DNA from: Acidimicrobiaceae bacterium
Lineage (GTDB): Bacteria > Actinomycetota > Acidimicrobiia > Acidimicrobiales > RAAP-2
NCBI GenBank assembly: GCA_027449885.1
Contig: DAIDKS010000042.1
Location: 1-49,398, forward strand
Length of the DNA stretch: 49,398 bases
Reading direction: 5' to 3'
In this document: piece by piece, positions 1 through 8,134 of the stretch
How the letters are laid out: every line of letters starts with the position of its first letter
How positions within the stretch are numbered: the stretch's first letter is position 1
Made by a program: the position numbers and the translations under genes
The notes under the pieces: model-generated
The model's input: the letters and a program-made list of their open reading frames with translations, nothing else
What the model was told of the DNA's origin: nothing
The model's database searches: none

Positions 1-258
1 GACCTCTGGTGCCAGATCTACGCCGACACCCTCGAGCGCGAGGTCGTCCAGGTCCCCGATCCGCTGGTGGCCCAGCTCCGGGGCGTGGCGCGACTCGCCG
101 AGGCCGCCGCCGCGGGTCGCCCGATCGGCGACGTCGGGCCCGTACGCGAGGGACCGCACTTCACCCCCGACGCCGAGCGCGTCGAGGTCCTGCGGGACGT
201 CCGCCGCCACCTCCCCGAGCGCTACCGCCTGGAGCGCTCCCGCCGGAAGCGTCGGTAG
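1..258 (+). CDS. C-terminal end of an FGGY-family sugar kinase (xylulokinase-like), partial
   Basis: The frame is open from the first base and ends at a TAG at 256-258, so only the last 85 residues are present. The fragment begins DLWCQIYADTLERE and continues QVPDPLVAQLRGVARLAEAAA, which resembles the last ATPase lobe of xylulokinase-type FGGY carbohydrate kinases, where a conserved 'DP.A..RG.A..A' helix precedes a short tail. FGGY kinases phosphorylate sugars or polyols with ATP in the cytoplasm. The catalytic domain lies outside the window, so the substrate cannot be assigned. It could also be another FGGY kinase. The next gene starts 41 bases downstream on the same strand with its own strong ribosome-binding site. 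Confidence 0.6.
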   Translation, partial: DLWCQIYADTLEREVVQVPDPLVAQLRGVARLAEAAAAGRPIGDVGPVREGPHFTPDAERVEVLRDVRRHLPERYRLERSRRKRR

Positions 259-299
259 ACCTGGGATAACGTCAGGCCAGGTGTTCGGAGAGGAGAACG

Positions 300-1307
300 A
301 TGTCCCTCGCAGATTTCCCCCGCTACCCGCTGATGCTGGGCCCCTCCCCGATCCACCGGCTCGACCGGCTCACGGAGTACCTGGGTGGGGCCACGATCTG
401 GGCGAAGCGCGAGGACGTCAACTCCGCCCTGGCCTTCGGGGGCAACAAGGTCCGCAAGCTCGAGTACCTCGTCGCCGACGCCCTGGCGCAGGGGTGCGAC
501 ACCCTCGTCTCGATCGGCGGCGTCCAGTCGAACCACACGCGCCAGGTCGCCGCCGCCGCTGCCAAGGTCGGCCTCAAGTGCGTACTGATCCAGGAGAGCT
601 GGGTCGACTGGCCCGACGTCACCTACGACCGAGTGGGCAACATCCTGCTGAGCCGCATCATGGGAGCCGACGTCCGCCTGGTGAAGGCCGACTTCGGCAT
701 CGGCGTCAAGGCGAGTTGGGAACGAGCCCTCGCAGAGCTCGAGGCCGCGGGACACCGGCCCTACGCGATTCCGGCTGGGGCCTCGGATCACCGACTCGGG
801 GGGCTGGGCTTCGCCAACTGGGCCCTCGAGGTCGAGACCCAGGAGAAGGAGATGGGCGTCGCCTTCGACTACGTGGTGGTGTGCTCGGTGACCGGGTCGA
901 CCCAGGCCGGCATGGTCGCGGGCTTCGCCCTCCACGACCTGCCCCACAAGGTCATCGGGATCGACGCCTCGGCGAAGCCCGCCGAGACGCGCCGTCAGAT
1001 CACGCGGATCGCCCGGGCAACGGCCGAGCTCATCGGCGTGGGCCGCAAGATCGGCGACGAGGAGATCATCCTCGACACCCGGTACCACGCCGGCACGTAC
1101 GGGATCCCCGACGAGCGGACCCTCCACGCCATCGGGCTGGGCGCCTCGCTCGAGGCGATGATCACCGACCCCGTCTACGAGGGCAAGTCGCTCGCCGGAC
1201 TGATCGACCTGGTCCAGCGTCACGAGATCGAGACCGACGCCAACGTGCTGTACGCGCACCTGGGCGGGCAGCCGGCGATCAACGCCTACGCGGCCCGATT
1301 CCACTAG
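300..1307 (+). CDS. acdS: 1-aminocyclopropane-1-carboxylate (ACC) deaminase
   Basis: PLP enzyme that opens ACC, the plant ethylene precursor, to 2-oxobutanoate and ammonia. The 335 residues align by eye along their whole length with Pseudomonas ACC deaminase (338 residues). The PLP lysine is K50 in [10 protein letters not shown]77 lies in QSNHTRQ, Y293 and E294 in DPVYEGKS, and L321 in YAHLGG. These match K51, S78, Y294, E295 and L322, the residues that separate true ACC deaminases from D-cysteine desulfhydrases. The start follows GGAGAGGAG seven bases upstream. The gene ends tail to tail with the minus-strand transporter, sharing CTAG. 2-Oxobutanoate can feed isoleucine synthesis, whose genes lie further along the window. 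Confidence 0.93.
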   Translation: MSLADFPRYPLMLGPSPIHRLDRLTEYLGGATIWAKREDVNSALAFGGNKVRKLEYLVADALAQGCDTLVSIGGVQSNHTRQVAAAAAKVGLKCVLIQESWVDWPDVTYDRVGNILLSRIMGADVRLVKADFGIGVKASWERALAELEAAGHRPYAIPAGASDHRLGGLGFANWALEVETQEKEMGVAFDYVVVCSVTGSTQAGMVAGFALHDLPHKVIGIDASAKPAETRRQITRIARATAELIGVGRKIGDEEIILDTRYHAGTYGIPDERTLHAIGLGASLEAMITDPVYEGKSLAGLIDLVQRHEIETDANVLYAHLGGQPAINAYAARFH

Positions 1308-1924
1308 ACGGCGAGGGCCTCGGCCATCTCTCGGGTCGCCATCGCCTCTCGGTGGCGCCACCAGGCGAGCAGCGTGATCGTGACGTTGGCGAGTCCGGCG
1401 ACCGCCGTGGCGGCGAGGGCGGCCCAGAGGTGGGCCCCCGAGTAGTACGCGACCCACAGCACCGAGCCCACCGAGCCCAGGGCCCAGGAGCCGACCGACA
1501 CGCCCGCCGCGTGCACCTCGCGCACCAACTCGAGGAGCTGGGGCCCGCGGTTGACCATCATCGCCACGCCCGTCCCGTAGACGCCCCCCGGCCAGCCCCA
1601 GAGGACGGTGGGCAGAACGCACGACACGAGGAAGAAGGTCGTCGTCGTGACGACCGTCCGGCCGTGGCGCCACGGTCGCAGACGTAAGACGATCCCTAGC
1701 TGGAGGGGGAGGACGATGAGACTCCCCATCACGATCGTCCACGAGCGATCGACGGCGCCGTAGGTGATCCAGAACCCGCCCATCAGGACGAATAGCACCC
1801 AGGTGGCGACGGAGACCCCGTCGAGGCCCCGCCGGTGCAGGCGACGGAACTGGGCCGCCGTGCCCACGAGGCCCACCCCCACGGCCACCCATCCGAGGAC
1901 GGGCGCGAGGGCGTGGAAACTCAC
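1304..1924 (-). CDS. SWEET/PQ-loop-like transporter with two tandem repeats, seven predicted membrane segments
   Basis: A very hydrophobic 206-residue protein. I see seven membrane segments, near residues 5-26, 37-58, 62-82, 90-111, 113-133, 142-162 and 164-190. Segments 1-3 and 5-7 look like two copies of a three-helix bundle joined by segment 4, the 3-1-3 plan of SWEET and PQ-loop transporters. The first repeat has Q25 then GVSVATW; the second has PQ at 128-129 then GVSVGSW, typical of the PQ-loop motif. Most bacterial relatives (SemiSWEETs) have one bundle of about 90 residues. The substrate is unknown; sugar or amino-acid transport is inference. It starts with GTG at 1924, six bases after a TAGCCT box, and ends in the last bases of acdS. 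Confidence 0.7.
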   Translation of the reverse strand: MSFHALAPVLGWVAVGVGLVGTAAQFRRLHRRGLDGVSVATWVLFVLMGGFWITYGAVDRSWTIVMGSLIVLPLQLGIVLRLRPWRHGRTVVTTTTFFLVSCVLPTVLWGWPGGVYGTGVAMMVNRGPQLLELVREVHAAGVSVGSWALGSVGSVLWVAYYSGAHLWAALAATAVAGLANVTITLLAWWRHREAMATREMAEALAV

Positions 1925-1933
1925 GCCTCCAGG

Positions 1934-3709
<1,776 letters not shown>

Positions 3710-3710
<1 letters not shown>

Positions 3711-3748
3711 TACGTCAGCAGCAGCTCGTTGGGGACGTTGATGCTCAC
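3710..3748 (-). CDS. leuL: leu operon leader peptide, MSINVPNELLLT
   Basis: A 12-codon reading frame starting with GTG at 3748 and ending with TAG at 3712-3710. It carries three consecutive CTG leucine codons at positions 9-11, just before the stop, plus one Ile and one Val codon. It lies between a good promoter and an intrinsic terminator in front of leuA, so slow translation of the Leu codons is the expected signal for read-through. The start falls where transcription should begin (seven bases after TAGACT), so the message is probably leaderless. The ORF is too short for normal gene finders. Confidence 0.85.
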
Positions 3749-3755
3749 GTCGGGA

Positions 3756-3783
3756 AGTCTACCCCCGTCGACCTCGGTGTCCA
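3756..3783 (-). promoter_or_regulatory. leuL-leuA promoter
   Basis: On the minus strand TGGACA (3783-3778, one mismatch to TTGACA) is separated by 16 bases from TAGACT (3761-3756). Seven bases later comes the leuL GTG, so the predicted start site coincides with the start codon. A divergent -10 (TAACGT, 3799-3804) for the small membrane protein lies only 15 bases away. Confidence 0.75.
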
Positions 3784-3798
3784 GTCGGGGGGAGACGC

Positions 3799-3804
3799 TA
3801 ACGT
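3799..3804 (+). promoter_or_regulatory. -10 box for the small membrane protein, leaderless
   Basis: TAACGT is followed by GGGGGC and then the GTG at 3811, so the start codon should be at or next to the transcription start. No convincing -35 was found. It is back to back with the leuL promoter. Confidence 0.5.
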
Positions 3805-3810
3805 GGGGGC

Positions 3811-3963
3811 GTGCGAGCCCTCAAGCGTTCCCTGCGGATCTTCCTGATCGTCGGCCTGGTCGGCGCAGTGGCGGGCGCCGCGGTCGTGCTGATCCGGCGT
3901 CGACGCGACACCGGCTCCGTCGGCTCCGAGTGGCCCGACGTCCCCGCCAAGCCCGAGGCGTAA
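3811..3963 (+). CDS. Small single-pass membrane protein, unknown function
   Basis: A 50-residue protein. Basic residues (MRALKRSLR) precede one membrane helix, about residues 10-29 ([19 protein letters not shown]). A positive patch RRRR and an acidic, proline-rich tail ending PDVPAKPEA follow. The arrangement suggests a membrane anchor with a short soluble tail; its orientation is uncertain. Codons end mostly in G or C, like the neighbours, which supports a real gene although it is short. It uses GTG six bases after a TAACGT box. The aldo/keto reductase starts 22 bases downstream, so the two are probably co-transcribed. I do not recognise a family. Confidence 0.65.
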   Translation: MRALKRSLRIFLIVGLVGAVAGAAVVLIRRRRDTGSVGSEWPDVPAKPEA

Positions 3964-3985
3964 GCCTCCTAGTCCAAGGAGTCGT

Positions 3986-4966
3986 ATGGCGACCATGGAA
4001 TACCGCCGTCTCGGCCGTGCCGGCGTCAAGGTGAGCGTGCTGTCCTTCGGCAGCTGGGTCACCTTCGGCAACGCCGACCAGATCCAGAACGCCGGCCAGG
4101 CCGCCGAGTGCCTGGCCGCCGCCAAGGAGGCCGGCGTCAACTTCTTCGACAACGCCGAGGCGTACGCCAGTGGCGAGTCCGAGCGCGTCATGGGCCTGGC
4201 GATCCGGGAGCTCGGCTGGGCGCGCCACGAGTACCTGATCTCGACGAAGCTGTTCTGGGGGCTCCACGAGCTGCCGAACATGCGCAACACCCTCAACCGC
4301 AAGTACCTGATGCAGGCGATCGACGGGTCCCTGGAGCGACTCGGACTCGACTTCGTGGACCTCGTCTTCTGCCACCGTCCCGACCCTCACACCCCCATCG
4401 AGGAGACGGTCTGGGCGATGAGCGACATGGTGTCGTCCGGCAAGGCACTCTACTGGGGCACCTCGGAGTGGAGCGCCGACGAGATTCGCGCCGCCTACGA
4501 CATCGCCGACCGCCACCACCTCCACAAGCCCGTGATGGAGCAGCCGCAGTACAACATCCTCTGGCGCGACCGCGTCGAGAAGGAGTACCGGCGCCTCTAC
4601 GAGGACCTCGGACTCGGCACGACGATCTGGTCGCCTCTCGCGTCGGGCCTGCTGACCGGCAAGTACCTCAACGGGATCCCCGAGGGGTCGCGCGCCACGC
4701 TGCCCGGTTACGAGTGGCTCCGCGGCATGTTGACCGACGAAGCACGAAACCAGAAGGTCGCTCAGCTCAAGGAAATCGCCGATGAGCTGGACGTCTCACT
4801 CGCCCAGCTCTCGCTCGCCTGGTGCGCGAAGAACCCGAACGTCTCCACGGTCATCACCGGCGCCTCCTCGGCGAAACAGGTCCGGGAGAACATGTCGGCG
4901 CTCGACGTGATGCCACTACTCAGTCCCGACGTCATGGAGCGGATCGACCTGGTCAGCTTCTTCTAG
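3986..4966 (+). CDS. Aldo/keto reductase, Kv-beta-like (AKR6) group
   Basis: A 326-residue NADPH-dependent oxidoreductase with the full AKR barrel. Tetrad residues are visible: D55 and Y60 in FFDNAEAY, K88 in ISTKLFW and H130 in VFCHRPD. The sequences [26 protein letters not shown] and the cofactor-binding tail [17 protein letters not shown] are typical of the voltage-gated potassium channel beta-subunit-like group. In bacteria such proteins reduce small aldehydes and ketones; the true substrate cannot be read from sequence. The ATG follows CAAGGAG at good spacing. The gene lies 22 bases after the small membrane protein. A gap with less regular composition follows. Confidence 0.9.
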   Translation: MATMEYRRLGRAGVKVSVLSFGSWVTFGNADQIQNAGQAAECLAAAKEAGVNFFDNAEAYASGESERVMGLAIRELGWARHEYLISTKLFWGLHELPNMRNTLNRKYLMQAIDGSLERLGLDFVDLVFCHRPDPHTPIEETVWAMSDMVSSGKALYWGTSEWSADEIRAAYDIADRHHLHKPVMEQPQYNILWRDRVEKEYRRLYEDLGLGTTIWSPLASGLLTGKYLNGIPEGSRATLPGYEWLRGMLTDEARNQKVAQLKEIADELDVSLAQLSLAWCAKNPNVSTVITGASSAKQVRENMSALDVMPLLSPDVMERIDLVSFF

Positions 4967-5267
4967 TTCGATCCGCGTTCCGCCACGGGCCGCAACCGGT
5001 CCGCGGACGATTGGTACGGCTCGAGGTCGGACGATGGGCGGATCGGCGTGGGAGCGTGATGCGCGCCGGTGACACGCCCCCTCCCCCTGGTCCGACATTC
5101 CTGATGGGTCCGTCGTCCTACACGACTCCCAGGTCGAGACCCATGCGTCGCCGACCCGATTGAAGGGGCAACGCATGGCGGCGCGTCGCACGCGTGCCCG
5201 GAGGCGACGGTCCAGCACGGGAGGCGGAGTGGATTGCCGAACTGACCGGCGAGGAACGCACGCCCAA
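4967..5267. other. Intergenic stretch with one compound inverted repeat
   Basis: No convincing gene between the aldo/keto reductase and the weak hypothetical gene. ATGGGTC at 5104-5110 pairs with GACCCAT at 5138-5144, and a nested GTCGT / ACGAC pair (5112-5116, 5122-5126) lies inside. It might terminate the upstream transcript, but there is no T-run. Several arginine-rich frames cross the region on both strands and look like GC shadows. Confidence 0.4.
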
Positions 5268-5522
5268 ATGGGCACGCCCCGCACTTCCTCGCTCGACCTC
5301 GCCGACCTTGCGACGCTGCTCTCCGTCGAACCGACGTACCTCGATCGCGTGAGCGGTACCTCGGCGTCGCACGATGAGGTCGCGGTGGTTCTGATCGCAT
5401 CGGCGCATGAGAGCGGCACACTCGTGATCCGCCACGGACGCATCGGGCTCGTACCGAAGCACGCGACTCTCACCTCGGGACTGCACGTGTCTCTCGGTCC
5501 TAATTGGTTCCTCGATGATTAG
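5268..5522 (+). CDS. Hypothetical protein of 84 residues, weak call, possibly a gene remnant
   Basis: From ATG at 5268 the frame reads MGTPRTSSLDLADLATLLSV and ends LGPNWFLDD. Most codons end in G or C and the residue mix is protein-like, unlike the frames around it, so this may be coding. Upstream, a different frame (about 5203-5265) also reads plausibly as AREAEWIAELTGEERTPKW, and the two would join if one base were gained or lost. This may therefore be a frameshifted or decayed gene. I recognise no family. The ORF can be extended to a TTG at 5160, but that part is arginine-rich and unconvincing. It sits just upstream of the tasA-like leader region. Confidence 0.35.
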   Translation: MGTPRTSSLDLADLATLLSVEPTYLDRVSGTSASHDEVAVVLIASAHESGTLVIRHGRIGLVPKHATLTSGLHVSLGPNWFLDD

Positions 5523-5806
5523 CGCACTCAGTTATCACAGAATCAACATCATGTCAATCAAGTAGGAGTTTCCCCTGATTGGTTGGCCCTCACTTATATC
5601 GTGAAATGGCCACCTTCTACCCCCTCCATTACACTGAGTACTACTCAGAACTGGCGGCGTCGAACCTGGTTATCATCCGGGTTCGGAGTGCGCAACGATC
5701 GTTGACCTACCACTTGGTCGTCATGTGGTCAACGGGAGCCAGTGACGAAACCGACGCTCTCTTGATTGTCAACGGACCATCAAGCACCAATAGGAGGGGA
5801 GGAACA
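5523..5806 (+). promoter_or_regulatory. Structured upstream region of the tasA-like gene
   Basis: This 284-base region is visibly poorer in GC than its surroundings. It holds four inverted repeats in series: CTGAGT / ACTCAG (5634-5639, 5643-5648); CGAACCTGG / CCGGGTTCG (5661-5669, 5677-5685, one G-T pair, loop of seven); CGTTGACC / GGTCAACG (5700-5707, 5727-5734); and CTTGAT / ATCAAG (5761-5766, 5779-5784). The strong ribosome-binding site AGGAGGGGAGG (5793-5803) follows. Some repeats may be operators, others RNA hairpins. ACTTATATC near 5592-5600 is a possible -10. No other gene is convincing here. Confidence 0.5.
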
Positions 5807-6775
5807 GTGGCCTTCACATCACCAAAGTTGATGCTGGCAGCAGGCATTCTCGGTGTGGCATCACTGTCATTCGTCGGAGTGGGTGGCTATGCGGCATTCA
5901 CGTCGGCAGTCCAAGCTGACAGCACCGTCCAGTCGGGAACGTTCGACCTGAACGTCATTCCCGGCAAGACGGGAGTGAACGGCAGTTTCAAGAACGACAC
6001 ACAGTCCAGTGACTCGAACATTGCCACCTGCACTGCGGGCGGCATCGCGCAGAACGACGCGCAGTTCGGGAGCAATGGGTGCTTCGAGAGTTCAGCCGCC
6101 AACGGGATCTGGCAGTGGGGATCGGGGGACAATGCACCGAAGTTCGTCCTGAACCCTGCGACGGCGGACGTCTTCGGTCACCCCTACACGAACGGCTTCA
6201 GTCTCACGCTGCCGAACGTGGGACCCGGTGTCGCGTACGCCACGAACTTCACTGTTGAGGACTACGGAACTCTCCAGGGTCTCGTCACCGACCTGACGTA
6301 CGCGGCACCATCGAGTCCGAATGACCTCTCGAACGGCTCCGTCATCTACGTCTATCAAGCGGCGGGATCGACCCAGAACTTCAATGATCCGACGACCGAC
6401 GGGCAGTACTCCGGTATGCAGGGAGTCGCTGGATGCGGCACGAACTCACCGGCGCCGAGCACCGTCGTGGGTGCCCAGTGCTATCAGGGCGCACCGTTCG
6501 AGACGACCGATCAGTGGGGCCACCAACTCCAGCAGACCAACTACTGGACCCTTCTGGGCTCGACGTCGGCCAGCGTGGATTACACGTTCAAGGTCGTCAA
6601 CGGCTTCGTTCAGCCCTGGTACCTCACGTCCTCGCAGTCCACGCCGACGCCGCCCGGATCCGAAGGCGGATTGGGACTGAAGGTCGTCGTAGCCGTTAGA
6701 GCGGCCACCGGGAACTCGGCGGAGGGGCAGAGCTTCTCGCCGACGTTCTCCGTCAACGGAACGTCCCTCCCGTAG
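5807..6775 (+). CDS. TasA/camelysin-like secreted protein with SipW-type signal peptide
   Basis: A 322-residue exported protein. The start is GTG at 5807, chosen because AGGAGGGGAGG lies just upstream; the frame stays open further up but lacks support. Residues 5-30 form a hydrophobic signal segment (LMLAAGILGVASLSFVGVGG). The junction YAAFTSAVQADSTVQSGTFDLNV follows, the hallmark of TasA, CalY and other SipW-processed proteins. The rest is rich in Ser, Thr, Asn, Gly and aromatic residues, as expected for an extracellular beta-sandwich, with cysteines near residues 68, 86, 205 and 219. In Bacillus such proteins form biofilm fibres or cell-surface proteases; the role here is inferred only. The next gene encodes a matching signal peptidase. 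Confidence 0.8.
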   Translation: MAFTSPKLMLAAGILGVASLSFVGVGGYAAFTSAVQADSTVQSGTFDLNVIPGKTGVNGSFKNDTQSSDSNIATCTAGGIAQNDAQFGSNGCFESSAANGIWQWGSGDNAPKFVLNPATADVFGHPYTNGFSLTLPNVGPGVAYATNFTVEDYGTLQGLVTDLTYAAPSSPNDLSNGSVIYVYQAAGSTQNFNDPTTDGQYSGMQGVAGCGTNSPAPSTVVGAQCYQGAPFETTDQWGHQLQQTNYWTLLGSTSASVDYTFKVVNGFVQPWYLTSSQSTPTPPGSEGGLGLKVVVAVRAATGNSAEGQSFSPTFSVNGTSLP

Positions 6776-6791
6776 TCGGGACGCGCGAGCG

Positions 6792-6829
6792 CCTGGTGCG
6801 CACCGGACACCGTGACGGTGCGCACCAGG
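6792..6829 (+). terminator. 14-base-pair hairpin between tasA-like gene and signal peptidase
   Basis: CCTGGTGCGCACCG (6792-6805) is perfectly complementary to 6816-6829, with a ten-base loop, starting 16 bases after the tasA-like stop. It is followed only by TTT, so termination may be partial. It would lower expression of the peptidase relative to its abundant substrate, or protect the tasA mRNA from 3' decay. Confidence 0.6.
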
Positions 6830-6852
6830 TTTCCGTGCCAGAGTGCTCTCCA

Positions 6853-7491
6853 GTGACAACGCCACCGGATCCCGAGGTCAATGACGGCGCCGCTGACGCG
6901 GACAGGCGTGGCCATCATCGGCGGCTCCGGTCGCTGGCACAGGGCGTAGCCCTCGTGGCGACCCTCCTCGCCGGCGTCGTCTTCATCGGCGGAGGGATCG
7001 GAGTGCTCACGGGGGAGTTCCAGGCCACGCCCGTCCTGAGCGGCAGCATGGTCCCCCGCCTACCCGTTGGTTCTGTCGCCGTCTCCCAGCGCGAGTCCGT
7101 GCGCGACCTCCGCGTCGGCGACATCGCCCTGCTCCATCCCCCCTTCGGCGCACCGATCACCTACGTACACGAGATCGTCAAACTGCGCCGAGTTCGCGGA
7201 CTCACTCAAGTCAACACGAGGGGGATCGCGAACCCCATCGCCGATCCCTGGACCGTCGTGATCCGCGGTACGAGCGTGTACGTAGTGCGCTGGGACATCC
7301 CCTACGTCGGCTACTTGGTGTCGTGGGTCCGCACACCGACGGGACGCGCCAGCACGGTGTCGGCTGCGGGCCTTCTCTCGCTGCTCCTCGTCCTCTGGTT
7401 CGTCCGTGACGTGTGGAGGTCGTCTCACGCCGACTCGGCGCACGCCGCGTCCTCCGGCGTCGAGTCGGTGCAGGACGAGCGGGCCGAGTAG
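6853..7491 (+). CDS. SipW-like signal peptidase I (ER/archaeal type)
   Basis: Membrane protease expected to remove the signal peptide of the adjacent TasA-like protein. A membrane segment lies near residues 30-50. The catalytic serine is S65 in VLSGSMVP, followed by VGDIALLHPP. A histidine, H106 in TYVHEIV, stands where bacterial-type enzymes have lysine, and D131 in IADPWTV completes a Ser-His-Asp set as in SipW and eukaryotic SEC11. Box E-like GYLVSWVRTPTGR is followed by a second membrane helix (about 174-191) and an acidic tail. The length (212 residues) is near SipW. The start is uncertain: the frame opens at 6796, inside the hairpin, so I prefer GTG 6853; GTG 6835 is possible. Confidence 0.8.
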   Translation: MTTPPDPEVNDGAADADRRGHHRRLRSLAQGVALVATLLAGVVFIGGGIGVLTGEFQATPVLSGSMVPRLPVGSVAVSQRESVRDLRVGDIALLHPPFGAPITYVHEIVKLRRVRGLTQVNTRGIANPIADPWTVVIRGTSVYVVRWDIPYVGYLVSWVRTPTGRASTVSAAGLLSLLLVLWFVRDVWRSSHADSAHAASSGVESVQDERAE

Positions 7492-8134
7492 TCGTCGTGC
7501 GGTCCGGGCCCGACAGCGGGCGCCCCGCGCCAGCGCGGAGCCAGCCGTTCGCCGCCGCCACGGATCACCGACCGTCTGCGCGCTGACGTCCCCATGGCGT
7601 CCCCATGAGCGGTCCCTCGTCGTCGCAGGTGCAGCTCGCCATCGGCACCGCGGCGACGAGTGTCGTCGGCTCAGCGTACGGCCGCCAGGTGGGGCGCGGG
7701 ACCGATAGCCCTCAGTACGACGGGGACGGGACCTGTGGTCCACGGCACGGCGCCATCGAGCCGACGCCTCCCCCATCGCACCCGCGCGGCCGGGCCGAGC
7801 GCACGGGACGCCTTAACCGGCCCAGATCTGGTGCGGTCGATCAGGAATCACTCGAGTGGCCCGGTCGAGCCGTCCGTGACACGGTGCCCTCCGACGTCGT
7901 TCGCCGTCACCGCCCCGGGGGACGCACCATCGATCGACCGTCGTCGACAGGTCACCCTCGCCGACACCCGAGACCGCACGAGATTCCCCATCGACACCGC
8001 GGGGCGGGGCCGTGAGGTGACGACGTGCGGGGATCGACTCGCCGTCCCGGCTCCGCTCGAGAACGTCGACGCGAACAACTGCGGAGGTCCGTGACGAACC
8101 GGGGCCGTCGATCGCCGACGCTCGCGAGCCGCGA
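7492..8134. other. 643-base stretch with no convincing gene
   Basis: Between the signal peptidase and the end of serA, several frames are open on both strands, but all read as arginine-, proline- and threonine-rich shadow protein without motifs or a good ribosome-binding site. CGTCCCCATG occurs twice close together (about 7587-7609). I see no tRNA, repeat array or strong hairpin. It may be decayed DNA from the insertion of the tasA/sipW pair. Confidence 0.5.

Noticed and set aside
4916..5486. Minus-strand frames of 122-185 residues between the aldo/keto reductase and tasA
   Set aside because: They lack start signals and protein-like composition; the plus-strand frame 5268-5522 is the better, though weak, candidate.
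7605..8094. Two plus-strand frames of 136 and 144 residues after the signal peptidase
   Set aside because: They overlap each other in different frames, are rich in Arg, Pro and Thr, have no ribosome-binding site and match nothing I recognise.
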